This document shows positions 31,617 to 42,430 of a DNA stretch of 64,000 bases, piece after piece. Position 1 is the first letter of the stretch; the number at the start of each line of letters is the position of its first letter. The notes under the pieces were generated by a model. That model did no database searches and was not told the origin of the DNA. It worked only from the letters and a program-made list of their open reading frames with translations. The stretch lies in the NCBI GenBank assembly GCA_963920635.1, contig OY987305.1:26560876-26624875 (forward strand), read 5' to 3'. Made by a program: the position numbers and the translations under genes. The stretch comes from Pseudeuparius sepicola. Its lineage: Eukaryota; Arthropoda; Insecta; Coleoptera; Anthribidae.

Positions 31617-34600
31617 ATCGACTTAGGCAAGAAACGTTTTCAGGGAAATGACATCCCTAAGAACGTATCTTCCTAACGACACCAAAAAGTCGGGCCGCGA
31701 GGTTCCGGAACACGTCAAAAAATTGACATGAATATCGAAGAGCGCGCCGGACGGAGGTTAAAAATTCATAAAATTTAAAAATCAACTTAGGCAAAAAATG
31801 TTTTCAGAGAAATGACATCCCTAAGGACCTATCTTCCCAACGATACCAAAAAGTCGGGCCGCGAGGTTCCGGAACACGTCAAAAAATTGACATGTATATC
31901 GAAAAGCGCGCCGGACGGACTTTAAAAAATTCATAAAATTTAAAAATCGACTTAGGCAAAAAATGTCTTCGGGGAAATGACATCCCTAAGGACGTATCTT
32001 TCCAACGATACCAAAAAGTCGGGCCGCGAGGTTCCGGAACACGTCAAAAAATTGGCATGTCGATCGAAAAACGCGCCGGACGGAATTAAAAAAATTTATA
32101 AAACTTAAAAATCGACTTAGGCAAAAAATGTTTTCGGGGAAATGACATCCCTAAGGACGTATCTTCCTATGGATACCAAAAAGTAGGGCCGCGAGGTTCC
32201 GGAACACGTCAAAAAATTGACATGAATATCGAAAAGCGCGCCGGACGGAATTTAAAAATTCATAAAATTTAAAAATCGACTTAGGCAAAAAATGTTTTCG
32301 GGGAAATGACATCCCTAAGGATGTATCTTCCCAACGATACCAAAAGATCGGGCCGCGAGGTTCCGGAACACGTCAAAAAATTGACATGAATGTCGAAAAG
32401 CGCGCCGGACGGTATTTAAAAAAATGCATAAAATTTAAAAATCGACTTAGGCAAAAAATGTTTTCAGAGCAATAACATCCCTAAGGACGTATCTTCCTAT
32501 GGATACCAAAAAGTAGGGCTGCGAGGTTCCGGAACACGTCAAAAAATTGACATGAATATCGAAAAGCGCGCCGGACGGACATTAAAAAATTCATAAAATT
32601 TAAAAATCGACTTAGGCAAAAAATGTTTTCGGGGAAATGACATCCCTAAGGATGTATCTTCCCAACGATACCAAAAGATCGGGCCGCGATGTTCCGGAAC
32701 ACGTCAAAAAATTGACATGAATGTCGAAAAGCGCGCCGGACGGTATTTAAAAAATCCATAAAATTTAAAAATCGACTTAGGCAAAAAATGTTTTCAGAGA
32801 AATAACATCCCTAAGGACGTATCTTCCTATGGATACCAAAAAGTCGGGCCGCGAGGTTCCGGAACACGTCAAAAAATTGACATGAATATCGAAAAGCGCG
32901 CCGAACGGAATTTAAAAATTCATAAAATTTAAAAGTCGACTTAGGCAAAAAATGTTTTCGGGGAAATGACATCCCTAAGGACGTATCTTCCTATGGATAC
33001 CAAAAAGTCGGGCCGCGAGGTTCCGGAACACGTCAAAAAATTGACATGAATATCGAAAAGCGCGCCGGACGGAATTTAAAAATTCATAAAATTTAAAAAT
33101 CGACTTAGGCCAAAAATGTTTTCGGGGAAATGACATCCCTAAGGATGTATCTTCCCAACGATACCAAAAGATCGGGCCGCGAGGTTCTGGAACACGTCAA
33201 AAAATTGACATGAATGTCGAAAAGCGCGCCGGACGGTATTTAAAAAAATTCATAAAATTTAAAAATCGACTTAGGCAAAAAATGTTTTCAGAGAAATAAC
33301 ATCCCTAAGGACGTATCTTCCTATGGATACCAAAAAGTAGGGCCGCGAGGTTCCGGAACACGTCAAAAAATTGACATGAATATCGAAAAGTGTGCCGGAC
33401 GGAATTTAAAAATTCATAAAATTTAAAAATCGACTTAGGCAAAAAATGTTTTCGGGGAAATGACATCCCTAAGGACGTATCTTCCTATGGATACCAAAAA
33501 GTCGGGCCGCGAGGTTCCGGAACACGTCAAAAAATTGACATGAATATCGAAAAGCGCGCCGGACGGACATTAAAAAATTCATAAAATTTAAAAAGCGACT
33601 TAGGCAAAAAATTTTTTCAGAGAAATAACATCCCTAAGGACGTATCTTCCTATGGATACCAAAAAGTCGGGCCGCGAGGTTCCGGAACACGCCAAAAAAT
33701 TGACAGAATATCGAAAAGCGCGCCGAACGGAATTTAAAAATTCATAAAATTTAAAAATCGACTTAGGCAAAAAATGTTTTCGGGGAAATGACATCCCTAA
33801 GGACGTATCTTTCTAACTATACCAAAAAGTCGGGCCGCGAGGTTCCGGAACACGTCAAATAATTGACATGTATATCGAAAAGCGCGCCGGTCGGACATTA
33901 AAAAATTCATAAAATTTAAAAATTGACTTAGGCAAAAAATGTTTTCAGAGAAATGACATCCCTAAGGATGTATCTTCCCAACGATACAAAAAGATCGGGC
34001 CGCGATATTCCGGAACACGTCAAAAAATTGACATGAATGTCGAAAAGCGCGCCGGACGGTATTTAAAAAATCCATAAAATTTAAAAATCGACTTAGGCAA
34101 AAAATGTTTTCAGAGAAATAACATCCCTAAGGACGTATCTTCCTATGGATACCAAAAAGTCGGGCCGCGAGGTTCCGGAACACGTCAAAAAATTGACAGA
34201 ATATCGAAAAGCGCGCCGAACGGAATTTAAAAATTCATAAAACTTAAAAATCGACTTAGGCAAAAAATGTTTTCGGGGAAATGACATCCCTAAGGACGTA
34301 TCTTCCTATGGATACCAAAAAGTCGGGAGGCGAGGTTCCGGAACACGTCAACAAATTGACATGAATATCGAAAAGCGCGCCGGACGGAGATTAAAAAATT
34401 CATAAAACTTAAGAATCGACTTAGGCAAAAAATGTTTTCAGATAAATGACATCCCTAAGGACGTATATTTCTAACTATACCAAAAAGTCGGGCCGCGAGG
34501 TTCCGGAACACGTCAACAAATTGACATGTATATCGAAAAGCGCGCCGGACGGACATTAAAAAATTCATAAAACTTAAAAATCGACTTAGGCAAAAAATGT

Positions 34601-35450
34601 TTTTAGAGAAATGACATCCCTAAGGACGTATCTTTCCAACGATACCAAAAAGTCGGGCCGCGAGGTTCCGGAACACGTCAAAAAATTGGCATGTCTATCG
34701 AAAAGCGCCCCGGACGGACATTAAAAAATGCATAAAATTTAAAAATCGAGTTAGGCAAAAAATGTTTTCAGAGAAATGACATCCCTAAGGACGTATCTTT
34801 CTAACTATACCAAAAAGTCGGGCCGCGAGGTTCCGGAACACGTCAACAAATTGACATGTATATCGAAAAGCGCGCCGGACGGACATTAAAAAATTCATAA
34901 AATTTAAAAATTGCCTTATGCAAAAAATGTTTTCAGAGAAATGACATCCCTAAGGACGTATCTTCCCAACGATACCAAAAAGTCGGGCCGCGAGGTTCCG
35001 GAACACTTCAAAAAATTGACGTGAATATCGAAAAGCGCCCCGGACGGAATTAAAAAAATTCATAAAACTTAAAAATCGACTTGGGCAAAAAATGTTTTCG
35101 GGGAAATGACATCCCTAAGGACGTATCTTCTTAACGATACCAAAAAGTCGGCCCACGAACTTCACAAACAAGCAAAAAATTTTGCGTCTAGTCGTTAGTG
35201 ATTTATTTAATTAGTGACGTATCCGGAACACTTCAAAAAATTGACGTGAATATCGAAAAGCGCCCCGGACGGAATTAAAAAAATTCATAAAACTTAAAAA
35301 TCGACTTAGGCAAAAAATGTTTTCAGAGAAATGACATCCCTAAGGACGTATCTTCCCAACGATACCAAAAAGTCGGGCCGGCGTCTAGTCGTTAGTGATT
35401 TATTTAATTAGTGACGTATCATGTCTGTCCTCGTAATATTGCGGAACAGT
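31617..35450 (+). repeat. Left subterminal tandem array (~165-bp unit, ~23 copies)
   Basis: The unit reads from CGACTTAGGCAAAAAATG through GAAATGACATCCCTAAGGAC, AAAGTCGGGCCGCGAGGTTC, CGGAACACGTCAAAAAATTG and GAAAAGCGCGCCGGACGG. Copies start about every 165 bp (31617, 31783, 31947 ...). Divergence is a few percent to ~15%. The inner edge (35140-35450) is irregular, with two copies of GCGTCTAGTCGTTAGTGATT. Short open frames of 64 codons inside are products of the periodicity. Confidence 0.95.
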
Positions 35451-35931
35451 TCAAGGGGTGAGATGATCAAAAGAATGTCCAATGACATTAAAAAAATAAA
35501 ACCTGACGAGACCCATATTTCTTGATCTTCGCTCCTTTAAACAGAAATATTTTTTTGGGGAAATTTACATTTTATTATAGGTACTATAAAATGTATGCAT
35601 TTGAGAGATTATAATCCATTGCTAGAAATAGGGTGCTATTGTTAAACCTGAATAAATTATTTCATAAAGCTGTGAAAAAAAGGGTGTAGGAAATTCTTCT
35701 TATCACACGTGCAGCTCTTTGGTTCAAATTTGAAATACAGTGGGGGTAGTTGCAGGGTTTTGGGATCATATCACTTTTATTATAGATATATTCGTTTATC
35801 GAACAGGTGCCTATAGTATACGAAGTGGTGAATAGAGTAAATAGTTTAAAGTTCAGTTTGTGTTTTTGTGTGTGTGTTTTGTGTGTGTTTTCTGTGTGTT
35901 TTCTGTGTGTTTTGTGTGTATTTTTGATACA
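35451..35931. other. Upstream region of the transposase gene
   Basis: AT-rich, ending in a GT-rich tract (35858-35917, repeats of TGTGTGTTTT) just before the first ATG. It would contain the promoter; no TATA box is convincing. Confidence 0.4.
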
Positions 35932-36048
35932 ATGTCAGTGCCTTTTGAAAGTGAGATAGCAAAGTTTGCCGATTTGCTGTGTTCATTAATGCAATCAATA
36001 GAAGAAATAGACTTCCTAAAATCTGGACGAGGCAGTATCTTCGAGAAG
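35932..36048 (+). pseudogene. Transposase exon 1 (giant element)
   Basis: ATG 35932 (context ACAATGT) opens 39 codons, MSVPFESEIAKFADLL...GRGSIFEK, ending at a donor AAG|GTACGA (36048/36049). The acceptor TATTATTTCAG ends at 36331 and joins in the same phase to ICIKLKCKRNQKYYRKCRYL. Splicing therefore links the start to the long downstream frame and removes stops in the interval. No domain is recognised in this exon. The model rests on splice-site quality and frame, not on a transcript. Confidence 0.5.
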
Positions 36049-36331
36049 GTACGACAATTCTAAAGTTTTTAATTGAAACCATTATTTGATGCCCCTCTAG
36101 TTTCTAGTGAATTTCGGACAAATTATATCTTTTTTTTTGTGGTCCTGTATCACGATAGCAGTGATACTTGTAGGTACAGTTTGTTCAGCGAATGTTCGGT
36201 CCTACGTCACAACTCCCGTCACAAGGAGGGAAGTTGTGACGTAGGGCCGAACATTCGCCGAACAAACTGTATACTACATTATGTGCAAATCTCACCAGCG
36301 ATTGGTTCCAGAATGTTTCTTATTATTTCAG
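36049..36331 (+). other. Putative intron carrying a 97-bp hairpin MITE
   Basis: The intron of 283 bp contains TACAGTTTGTTCAGCGAATG ... CGCCGAACAAACTGTA (36175-36271), with CTACGTCACAACT/AGTTGTGACGTAG inside, an almost perfect hairpin bounded by TA. Without it the intron would be about 185 bp. Confidence 0.55.
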
Positions 36332-37481
36332 ATATGCATAAAACTGAAATGTAAGCGAAACCAAAAATATTACCGAAAATGCAGATACTTATGGGAAAAT
36401 AATGAAAATCTACGAGTGTTTGTGCGAAGTCAACTGGAAAAAAACTATTTGCAAAATTCGATACGTGAATCGACGCCCTTCGATGAATACCTAACCAATA
36501 TTACTTTTACGTCAGACCATGAAGATACTACGGAAAATGTGTACTTCGATGGGATAAGCAACAGATCAACGATCACAATAAATTCGGATTATTCCGACAA
36601 CTCCTATAATTCATTGCAAAATGAACAATCTACAACCGAATCGGCCATCTTCCGTACAGCGAACAACGACAAAATGTATGACATATTGGACTCTTTCGAT
36701 GAACCACCAACCGCACAATCCTATGGTGATGACACTGATCACGGAATATTAAAAAAAAATCGAAACGAAATTGGCTTACTATATTCACCTGAAGTCATCT
36801 CCACACCCGTAGTGCCAGTGGATGATCGCTTATCAGCGTCTGAAGTTAAAAATCTAAAAAAAAAATGAAGAAAGCGATGTATGCAAAAAACAGCATTTTC
36901 CAGTTGAACTTTCGTTGCTAGAGATTGGCACGCATGAATTTATGGAGATAAATGGCCAAGTAAACACCGAGAAATTACGTAACTTCCTTAATGATACCAT
37001 GATATCACGATGTGGTTGTTTTTGCGTATTAAGTTGTTACTCGTTTAGGTACAACAATGCGCAGGGAAACTGTGTAATTTATGCCACATGCGCAAGACCA
37101 GACCACGAGCAAACTTTTAAATTTGCAATTAATCGACTAGAAAAACCCTATTCGACGCTCTTAATTACGAGTACAACTAACCTATTGCTCGTCCATAAAC
37201 CTGGAGGAGAACAGTTTAGGCAAATAAGAGGATCGAGAAGAAGAAAAATAGCTGACATCTTAAAACACCGTTCGACCCGAGACTTCCAACTAGATGTTAT
37301 AAAAGAAACCAGCAAGGAAACTCGCAAAGATGGACATCTTCAGGACATAGCTAGTCTCAATGCTCTTTCTAAAATCAAGTCAGAAAATAAATGCCAACAG
37401 AGAATGACCTTATCGTCAAACGATTTGTCAGATTTAGTGCAATTATGGCTAAAAGATCAAGAGCAGAGAGCCCTATGTTAG
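36332..37481 (+). pseudogene. Transposase N-terminal region
   Basis: The first frame (36332-36868) has a basic start and a long polar, Ser/Asn/Asp-rich stretch without recognised domains. It is shifted at a run of ten A (36856-36865); with nine the frame continues into the next open run (about 36866-37481). That part holds CGCFCVLSCYSFRYNN, CVIYATCARPDHEQTF and SRRRKIADILKHRSTRDFQL, a Cys-rich then basic helical region where MULE-type proteins carry their DNA-binding part. A second shift, equal to loss of one AG in GCAGAGAGCC (about 37464), precedes the catalytic domain. The function as DNA-binding is inferred from position. Confidence 0.55.
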
Positions 37482-38184
37482 ATTTGTTTCGGTACCTCTC
37501 ACAGTTATAATGTTCACTGAGAGACAGTTAAATTTAATCTCTGATCCGAAACGATTCAACGTCATCCACTTAGATGCTACTGGATCGATTTGTAGAAAAC
37601 CCCAGAACGTTACATGCAAAAAAATATTTTATTACCCGATCGTTATACGGTGTAAAGAAACAATTATACCCATAGCCGAGATGATAACCAGCGAACACGG
37701 GATACCCTCGATATCTACATTTTTAAAGTATTTTAAAGCATTTACCCTGAACATACTTAGGGACTGGAACTTAATCAAGGCTGTGGTGGTAGACTGGAGT
37801 TGGGCATTTTTAAATTCCATATCAATTGAGTGGAATACCATGACTATTTCGGAATATCTAACTCATACATATGGCTTTGTCAGACAAAAAATCAAAAAGG
37901 AGAGTACTATTATAATAATCATCACGTGTTGTGCTCATTTCATTAAATGAGTAGCCCATACCCTTAGAAACAAATTTTCTCATTTGCAGAAAAATATAAA
38001 CTTTATCTTGGAGTGCATAATTACAATGATTTTGTGTAGAACATTTGAACAGTTGGAAGCAGTTTATTGTAACTTTACGAAAATTTTGGTATCTACAAAT
38101 TAAGAGGACACTAGGGAATCGTTAATATTTTTTAACGAACTTCTGTCATCTGAAGCGTCCGACATTACCGATATAAAAAATTCG
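37480..38184 (+). pseudogene. DDE transposase core, first part (MULE/NOF-like)
   Basis: In frame from REPYVRFVSVPLTVIMFTER. The first catalytic aspartate is in VIHLDATGSICRKP (codon 37573-37575), followed by FYYPIVIRCKETIIPIAEMI and SEHGIPSISTFLKYFKAF. The second aspartate is in KAVVVDWSWAFLNSI (about 37792), and TCCAHFIK gives the CxxH motif that MULE, hAT, P and related transposases have between the second D and E. Two stops, TGA after HFIK (37948) and TAA after VSTN (about 38101), interrupt an otherwise continuous frame. In an intact copy it would cut and join the element ends. Confidence 0.68.
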
Positions 38185-39777
38185 GTGTCGAACGACACCA
38201 TCTACGATGAAGAAAATTTCAAAGAATTTAGAAATGGTTCCATCTATGGAAATTCTCCCTACTACAAATATTTCCATAAAATTTTTACACAGCTGGAGGC
38301 AAATTTAATTAAAGAAGAAACATGCACCAATAAATATCACGCAATAGATTATGCCAGATACTTTTTAAAGCAATATATGGCATACGCGCCCTTCTGGTCG
38401 GGCATATGTCTTGAAAGCGTGGGCTCCAATATTTCACGAATAAGCAATGCTTATGTAGAAAGCCATATGCGTGTGGTGAAGCATAATCTCTTAGAGGGCC
38501 ACAGCAAACATTCTATTGCTGACGCGGTGCGAATTTTGCGTTGCTACGTAGACAGGGTATTAGTTGAAAATGACATGGACATTCCCACAAAATCAAAAAT
38601 ACGGAAGCATGACGATCGACTATATCCAGAAGCATCCAGAAACCCTTTTGTAACAGAATCTTGGAACAAGCGAAGTAAATCTAAGCGCTGCAAAAATAGC
38701 CACATGAAGCTTAAATCGTTAAAAAAGTTGGTAGGTCAACTACCATATTTGAAAGACGAAGAAAAACAAGAATCTCATGAAATTCAATCCCAGGAAAGTC
38801 CATTGCTGGTCGAAAAAAACGACCATCGTCTTCTTATATTAAACAATGGTTTGGTCAGTGATACAAGATACTATAAGAATATCAAATCGTATAATGTGTA
38901 TATTGGACGGTACACTTGTAGTAGGGAAGTATCTGTTTTGGCAGAAGAATACAAACTAGTCGCCGCACAATATTCAACACTAAATTCCAACCAGTGGATA
39001 GATGGAACCATCATTGATTGTTTCGTCGCTAACTTAATGGAGACATGGCACAACGTACCATACATATGTACATATTTTACATCGCCAATAGGAAATGGAT
39101 GGCAGAGAAAAAAAAATCGGGACTGGAATATATTAAATATTAAAGCGAAGCTGAAAAACAAAATATTTTTCCCATATGTCTACCAAAATCATTGGAGACT
39201 CTTAATGGTGAACACAGAAGAAAGAATAATTTATGTGATTGATCCATTAGAGAATGGAAGTGATGATGAAAGAGCATCAAAAGCCTTCGAAGCCATTGTT
39301 GAGGCTTCCAATGGAACTTCTGGTTTAGCATCATTAAAAGGGATTGAATGGAAAAATGGAAAAATAAAAAACATACCCCATCAAACAGATTCTTTTAATT
39401 GTGGAATCTATATAATATATTATATCCAATGTATAGTAGAAAATTTAGAATTCGATACTTGCTTCGATCCTAATGTATACCGTAGTCAAATTGCCGAAAA
39501 TTTAATAACAAATTCTGAATCCATGAAAGAGTGGTGCCTACATTGCCCCGACCAAATAATAAATAATAAAATTAGTTCTAAATGTCATACATGTGATCGT
39601 ACAATCCACACTGAATGTGCTAACCGAATGATTAATGAGGATATACAAGACGACATAGAGCAAAGAAAAAACCTGAGAAGAAAACCAAAACACCTTTCCC
39701 CAGACACACCCCAGGAAATAGACAAATTTATCTGCAAGTTGTGCGAAATTTTTTTTAACAGCAACCACAATTTTTAA
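38185..39777 (+). CDS. Transposase C-terminal part fused to Ulp1-type protease and PHD-like finger
   Basis: Open for 530 codons in the same frame as the previous part. Residues 60-110 hold the third catalytic residue in ISNAYVESHMRVVKHN (E92). Residues ~235-440 form a C48/Ulp1 protease with the full set H336 (YQNHWRLLMV), D353 (YVIDPLE), Q400 and C406 (HQTDSFNCGIYII); such enzymes cleave SUMO-like proteins. Residues 451-520 give a C4HC3 pattern: C451, C454, C467, C470, H475, C478, C517, C520, a PHD-type finger that could read chromatin. The first Met here is internal to the ancestral protein, since the frame is open upstream to the TAA. It is therefore the surviving portion of a broken gene. 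Confidence 0.75.
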   Translation: MSNDTIYDEENFKEFRNGSIYGNSPYYKYFHKIFTQLEANLIKEETCTNKYHAIDYARYFLKQYMAYAPFWSGICLESVGSNISRISNAYVESHMRVVKHNLLEGHSKHSIADAVRILRCYVDRVLVENDMDIPTKSKIRKHDDRLYPEASRNPFVTESWNKRSKSKRCKNSHMKLKSLKKLVGQLPYLKDEEKQESHEIQSQESPLLVEKNDHRLLILNNGLVSDTRYYKNIKSYNVYIGRYTCSREVSVLAEEYKLVAAQYSTLNSNQWIDGTIIDCFVANLMETWHNVPYICTYFTSPIGNGWQRKKNRDWNILNIKAKLKNKIFFPYVYQNHWRLLMVNTEERIIYVIDPLENGSDDERASKAFEAIVEASNGTSGLASLKGIEWKNGKIKNIPHQTDSFNCGIYIIYYIQCIVENLEFDTCFDPNVYRSQIAENLITNSESMKEWCLHCPDQIINNKISSKCHTCDRTIHTECANRMINEDIQDDIEQRKNLRRKPKHLSPDTPQEIDKFICKLCEIFFNSNHNF

Positions 39778-39894
39778 CTTCTTGAGTGCGCCGAAATGTA
39801 TGAAACAAATTATGAAGCATTCTACGATTTTTACTTATAAAGACCTCTTAATAGTATCGAATTTGTTTATCACATTTGCTGTGCTCTAGCACTG

Positions 39895-40497
39895 TACTGT
39901 GTGTCTCAAATTCGACCCTCACCATGGGAATCTAAGTAACTAAAAGAGATAGGAAGTCGGTTAAATGGGGAAAGTTTTAGATTAGTTTATGGGTAATATC
40001 ATGACATTGATGAACCAAGGCTAACTTCGAAAAAAAAATTCCATTCTCTTCTTTGTTACATATCTTAGAACAGATGGTTACGCGAATACAGGACTTTGAC
40101 ATCATTAGGGCACTTTTATCCCACCTTTTTAACGGTAATGCCAGTTAAAACACTTTTCTTTTTCCGATAAGACGCAAAACTTTTGATTTTCTTATGGATC
40201 CAATATTTTCGTTTTTTAAAACTGAGTTTCTTAAAATACTGACATTACCTTGAAAAAGGTTGGAAAAAGTGCCTTAATAAGGTCAAAGCCCTGTCTTTGC
40301 GTATAACCATCGGTTTCGAAGAGTTTTATAGCAAAAACAAAAATGGGAAATTTCAGATTTTGGAAATAATTCGAAAACGATCGCGCTTAGCCTTGGTTTC
40401 TTAGATTGGCCATTAAATTATCTAAAACTTTCCTCATTTAACCGACTTCCTATCTCTTGTAGTTACCAAGATCCCAATGGTGAGGGTTGACACAGTA
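39895..40497. repeat. ~600-bp foldback element after the transposase gene
   Basis: GACCCTCACCATGGGAATCT ... AGAGATAGGAAGTCGGTTAA at 39914-39965 is inverted at 40435-40490, and inner blocks (GCGAATACAGGACTTTGAC / GTCAAAGCCCTGTCTTTGCG split) also pair. The arms meet near 40195. No coding content. It ends right at the mariner's left end. Confidence 0.75.
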
Positions 40498-40501
40498 TAT
40501 A

Positions 40502-42430
40502 CAGGGTTTTCAAACTTAAGTCGGCACTATTGCTAACTTCGTTATTGTTGGAGCTACAGAGTCAGTTAAATATGCAAACTGGTAGTATTTTTTCCACTGA
40601 TTACGACGGTGAAAACGAAATAAAAATTGAACGTCGCGTTTGCGAGTTATGTCAAAAAGTTCCATTTTTTCAAATGTGACACCCAGTATACAATATACGC
40701 AACCGATAGAAAATTAAATTCTGAATATAAATTGCCATATGACTTTTTACCCTAAAATCAAAAATGACAAAGCAATTGATGATTTCTCAAATTCGTCAAT
40801 TCATCGTTAGTTGTCGTAATTTTGCCTTACCATAAAGTATAAACACAGACCTATATAGCTTCGCTAATAGGTCTGTGGTATAAATTAAAACGAATATCCA
40901 TGATGTGAAACGGATCGTTTATTTTAAGTTATTTGTAACTTCAACAACAAAATTTAAATTAGGTGCTCAAAAACATCACCCTCTTGCTCCAAGCATTTTT
41001 GAGCTCGCTTGTAAACGGTCCTAGTGGCCCTGGCAATAATTCTACCATCAATATTATTGATTGCATGAATGATGCTTTGCTGGAGGTCCTCAAGATTGTC
41101 ATACCGCCTTGTATACACCACACCCTTCAAGTACCCCCAAAAGAAAAAATCCATAGGCGTTATGTCTGGCGACCGGGGAGGCATACGGATAGGGCCGTTA
41201 GTTGATAAATATCTGCCATCTAAAAAGTCTTGTAATAGGATATCCATCTGTCGAACATTATGGGCAGGAGCTCCATCTTGTTGGAAGTAGATCTGTTGTC
41301 TATCCATTAAATTTAGGTCATCAAAAAAGTCTCGAAGTGTGACGGTTAACATTTCGGCGTACCGCTCTCCAGTTAATGTACCTTGATAAAATACAGGGCC
41401 TACAATTCTTGAGCCGATCAAACCACACCAAACATTAACAGTAAAGCGTATCTGCGGGTTAGAAGGACGGAAGAGCATCGGATTTTCTCGACTCCAATAG
41501 TGGCTGTTTTTTCTGTTAAACATGCCCCTATTGGAGAAATTTGATTCGTCACTCCAAAGAACCAAGCGCCAAAAATTATCATTAAATCTGATTTTATTAA
41601 TGAACCATTGACAAAAATGGATGCGTCTTTCTTGATCTCCTGGTACCAGCGACTGCGTAGGTCTGTACTTGTATGGCACAAACTTGTGCTTTTTTAGAAT
41701 ACTGTGGATAGTTCCAAAACATAGTCCACTTGCTTGCATTGCATCGTTAATTGAATTATTAGGATAAGCTTCAAAGTAAGCTACGACATCAATTTCAGTT
41801 GCTTCGCTTATTATGAATTGTTTCTTGGTTCTAGTTTTCTTAAACACATCTTCATTCGATCTAAACTTACGATACAAAAGCAAAAAGTACCTTCGATCTG
41901 GCATGTTACGCATAGCAAACAAAGCATTATAACGTTCACGAGCTCGGTGGCTATTTTTTTGACAAATGATATAACATTCCAACATATCGCATTTTTCTGA
42001 ATGCGTGAAAGGCATTATTTTTTTCCTCAAAAACCACAAACTGAACTATTCACTATCAAAACTTCAACATGACATTTTAAGCTTGATGGCATTTATAACA
42101 AAATGAATGTTGTTTATGAAATCACAGCCCCCTTGACGAATTTGAAAAATCATCAATTGCTTTGTCATTTTTGATTTTAGGGTAAAAAGTCATATGGCAA
42201 TTTTTATTCAGAATTTAATTTTCTATCGGTTGCGTATATTGTATACTGGGTGTCCCATTTGAAAAAATGAAACTTTTTGACATAACTCGCAAACGCGACG
42301 TTCAATTTTTATTTCGTTTTAACCGTCGTAATCAGCGGAAAAAATACTACTAGTTTGCATATTTAACCGACTTTGTAGCTCCAACAATAACGAAGTTAGC
42401 AATAGTGCGGACTTAAGTTTGAAAACCCTG
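40502..42430 (-). mobile_element. Mariner-like element with ~300-bp inverted termini
   Basis: Ends CAGGGTTTTCAAACTTAAGT and ACTTAAGTTTGAAAACCCTG, flanked by TA. The inverted arms extend to about 40800 and 42133, far longer than the ~30 bp usual for mariner. They include the blocks GGAGCTACAGAGTCAGTTAA, CGTCGCGTTTGCGAGTTATG and AAATGACAAAGCAATTGATG. Arms differ by roughly 5-8%. One transposase gene lies between on the minus strand. Confidence 0.88.
40954..42039 (-). CDS. Mariner/Tc1-superfamily transposase
   Basis: Cut-and-paste transposase, uninterrupted for 361 codons. The true start is probably the ninth codon (MPFTHSEKCDML at 42015), which matches the usual beginning of this group and gives 353 residues, normal for the family. 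N-terminal helix-turn-helix part (residues 12-125), then the DDE/D domain: D164 in LVLWSDESNF, D255 in YFQQDGAPAHN, and RSPDITPMDFFFWGYLKG with D292 (36 residues after) and D297 (41 after). If D297 is catalytic this is a DD41D (rosa/visitor-like) element; if D292, a DD36D arrangement. All motifs look intact, so it may be functional or recently so. Confidence 0.85.
   Translation of the reverse strand: MWFLRKKIMPFTHSEKCDMLECYIICQKNSHRARERYNALFAMRNMPDRRYFLLLYRKFRSNEDVFKKTRTKKQFIISEATEIDVVAYFEAYPNNSINDAMQASGLCFGTIHSILKKHKFVPYKYRPTQSLVPGDQERRIHFCQWFINKIRFNDNFWRLVLWSDESNFSNRGMFNRKNSHYWSRENPMLFRPSNPQIRFTVNVWCGLIGSRIVGPVFYQGTLTGERYAEMLTVTLRDFFDDLNLMDRQQIYFQQDGAPAHNVRQMDILLQDFLDGRYLSTNGPIRMPPRSPDITPMDFFFWGYLKGVVYTRRYDNLEDLQQSIIHAINNIDGRIIARATRTVYKRAQKCLEQEGDVFEHLI

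Noticed and set aside
33600..34287. 64-codon open frames repeated in the left array (and 73-codon frames in the right array)
   Set aside because: The repeat unit is about 165 bp, a multiple of three, so an open frame repeats every 55 codons. There is no start context or similarity; they follow from periodicity.
31617..35450. CRISPR-like array
   Set aside because: Units are contiguous 165-bp satellite repeats with no unique spacers, in a eukaryotic genome.
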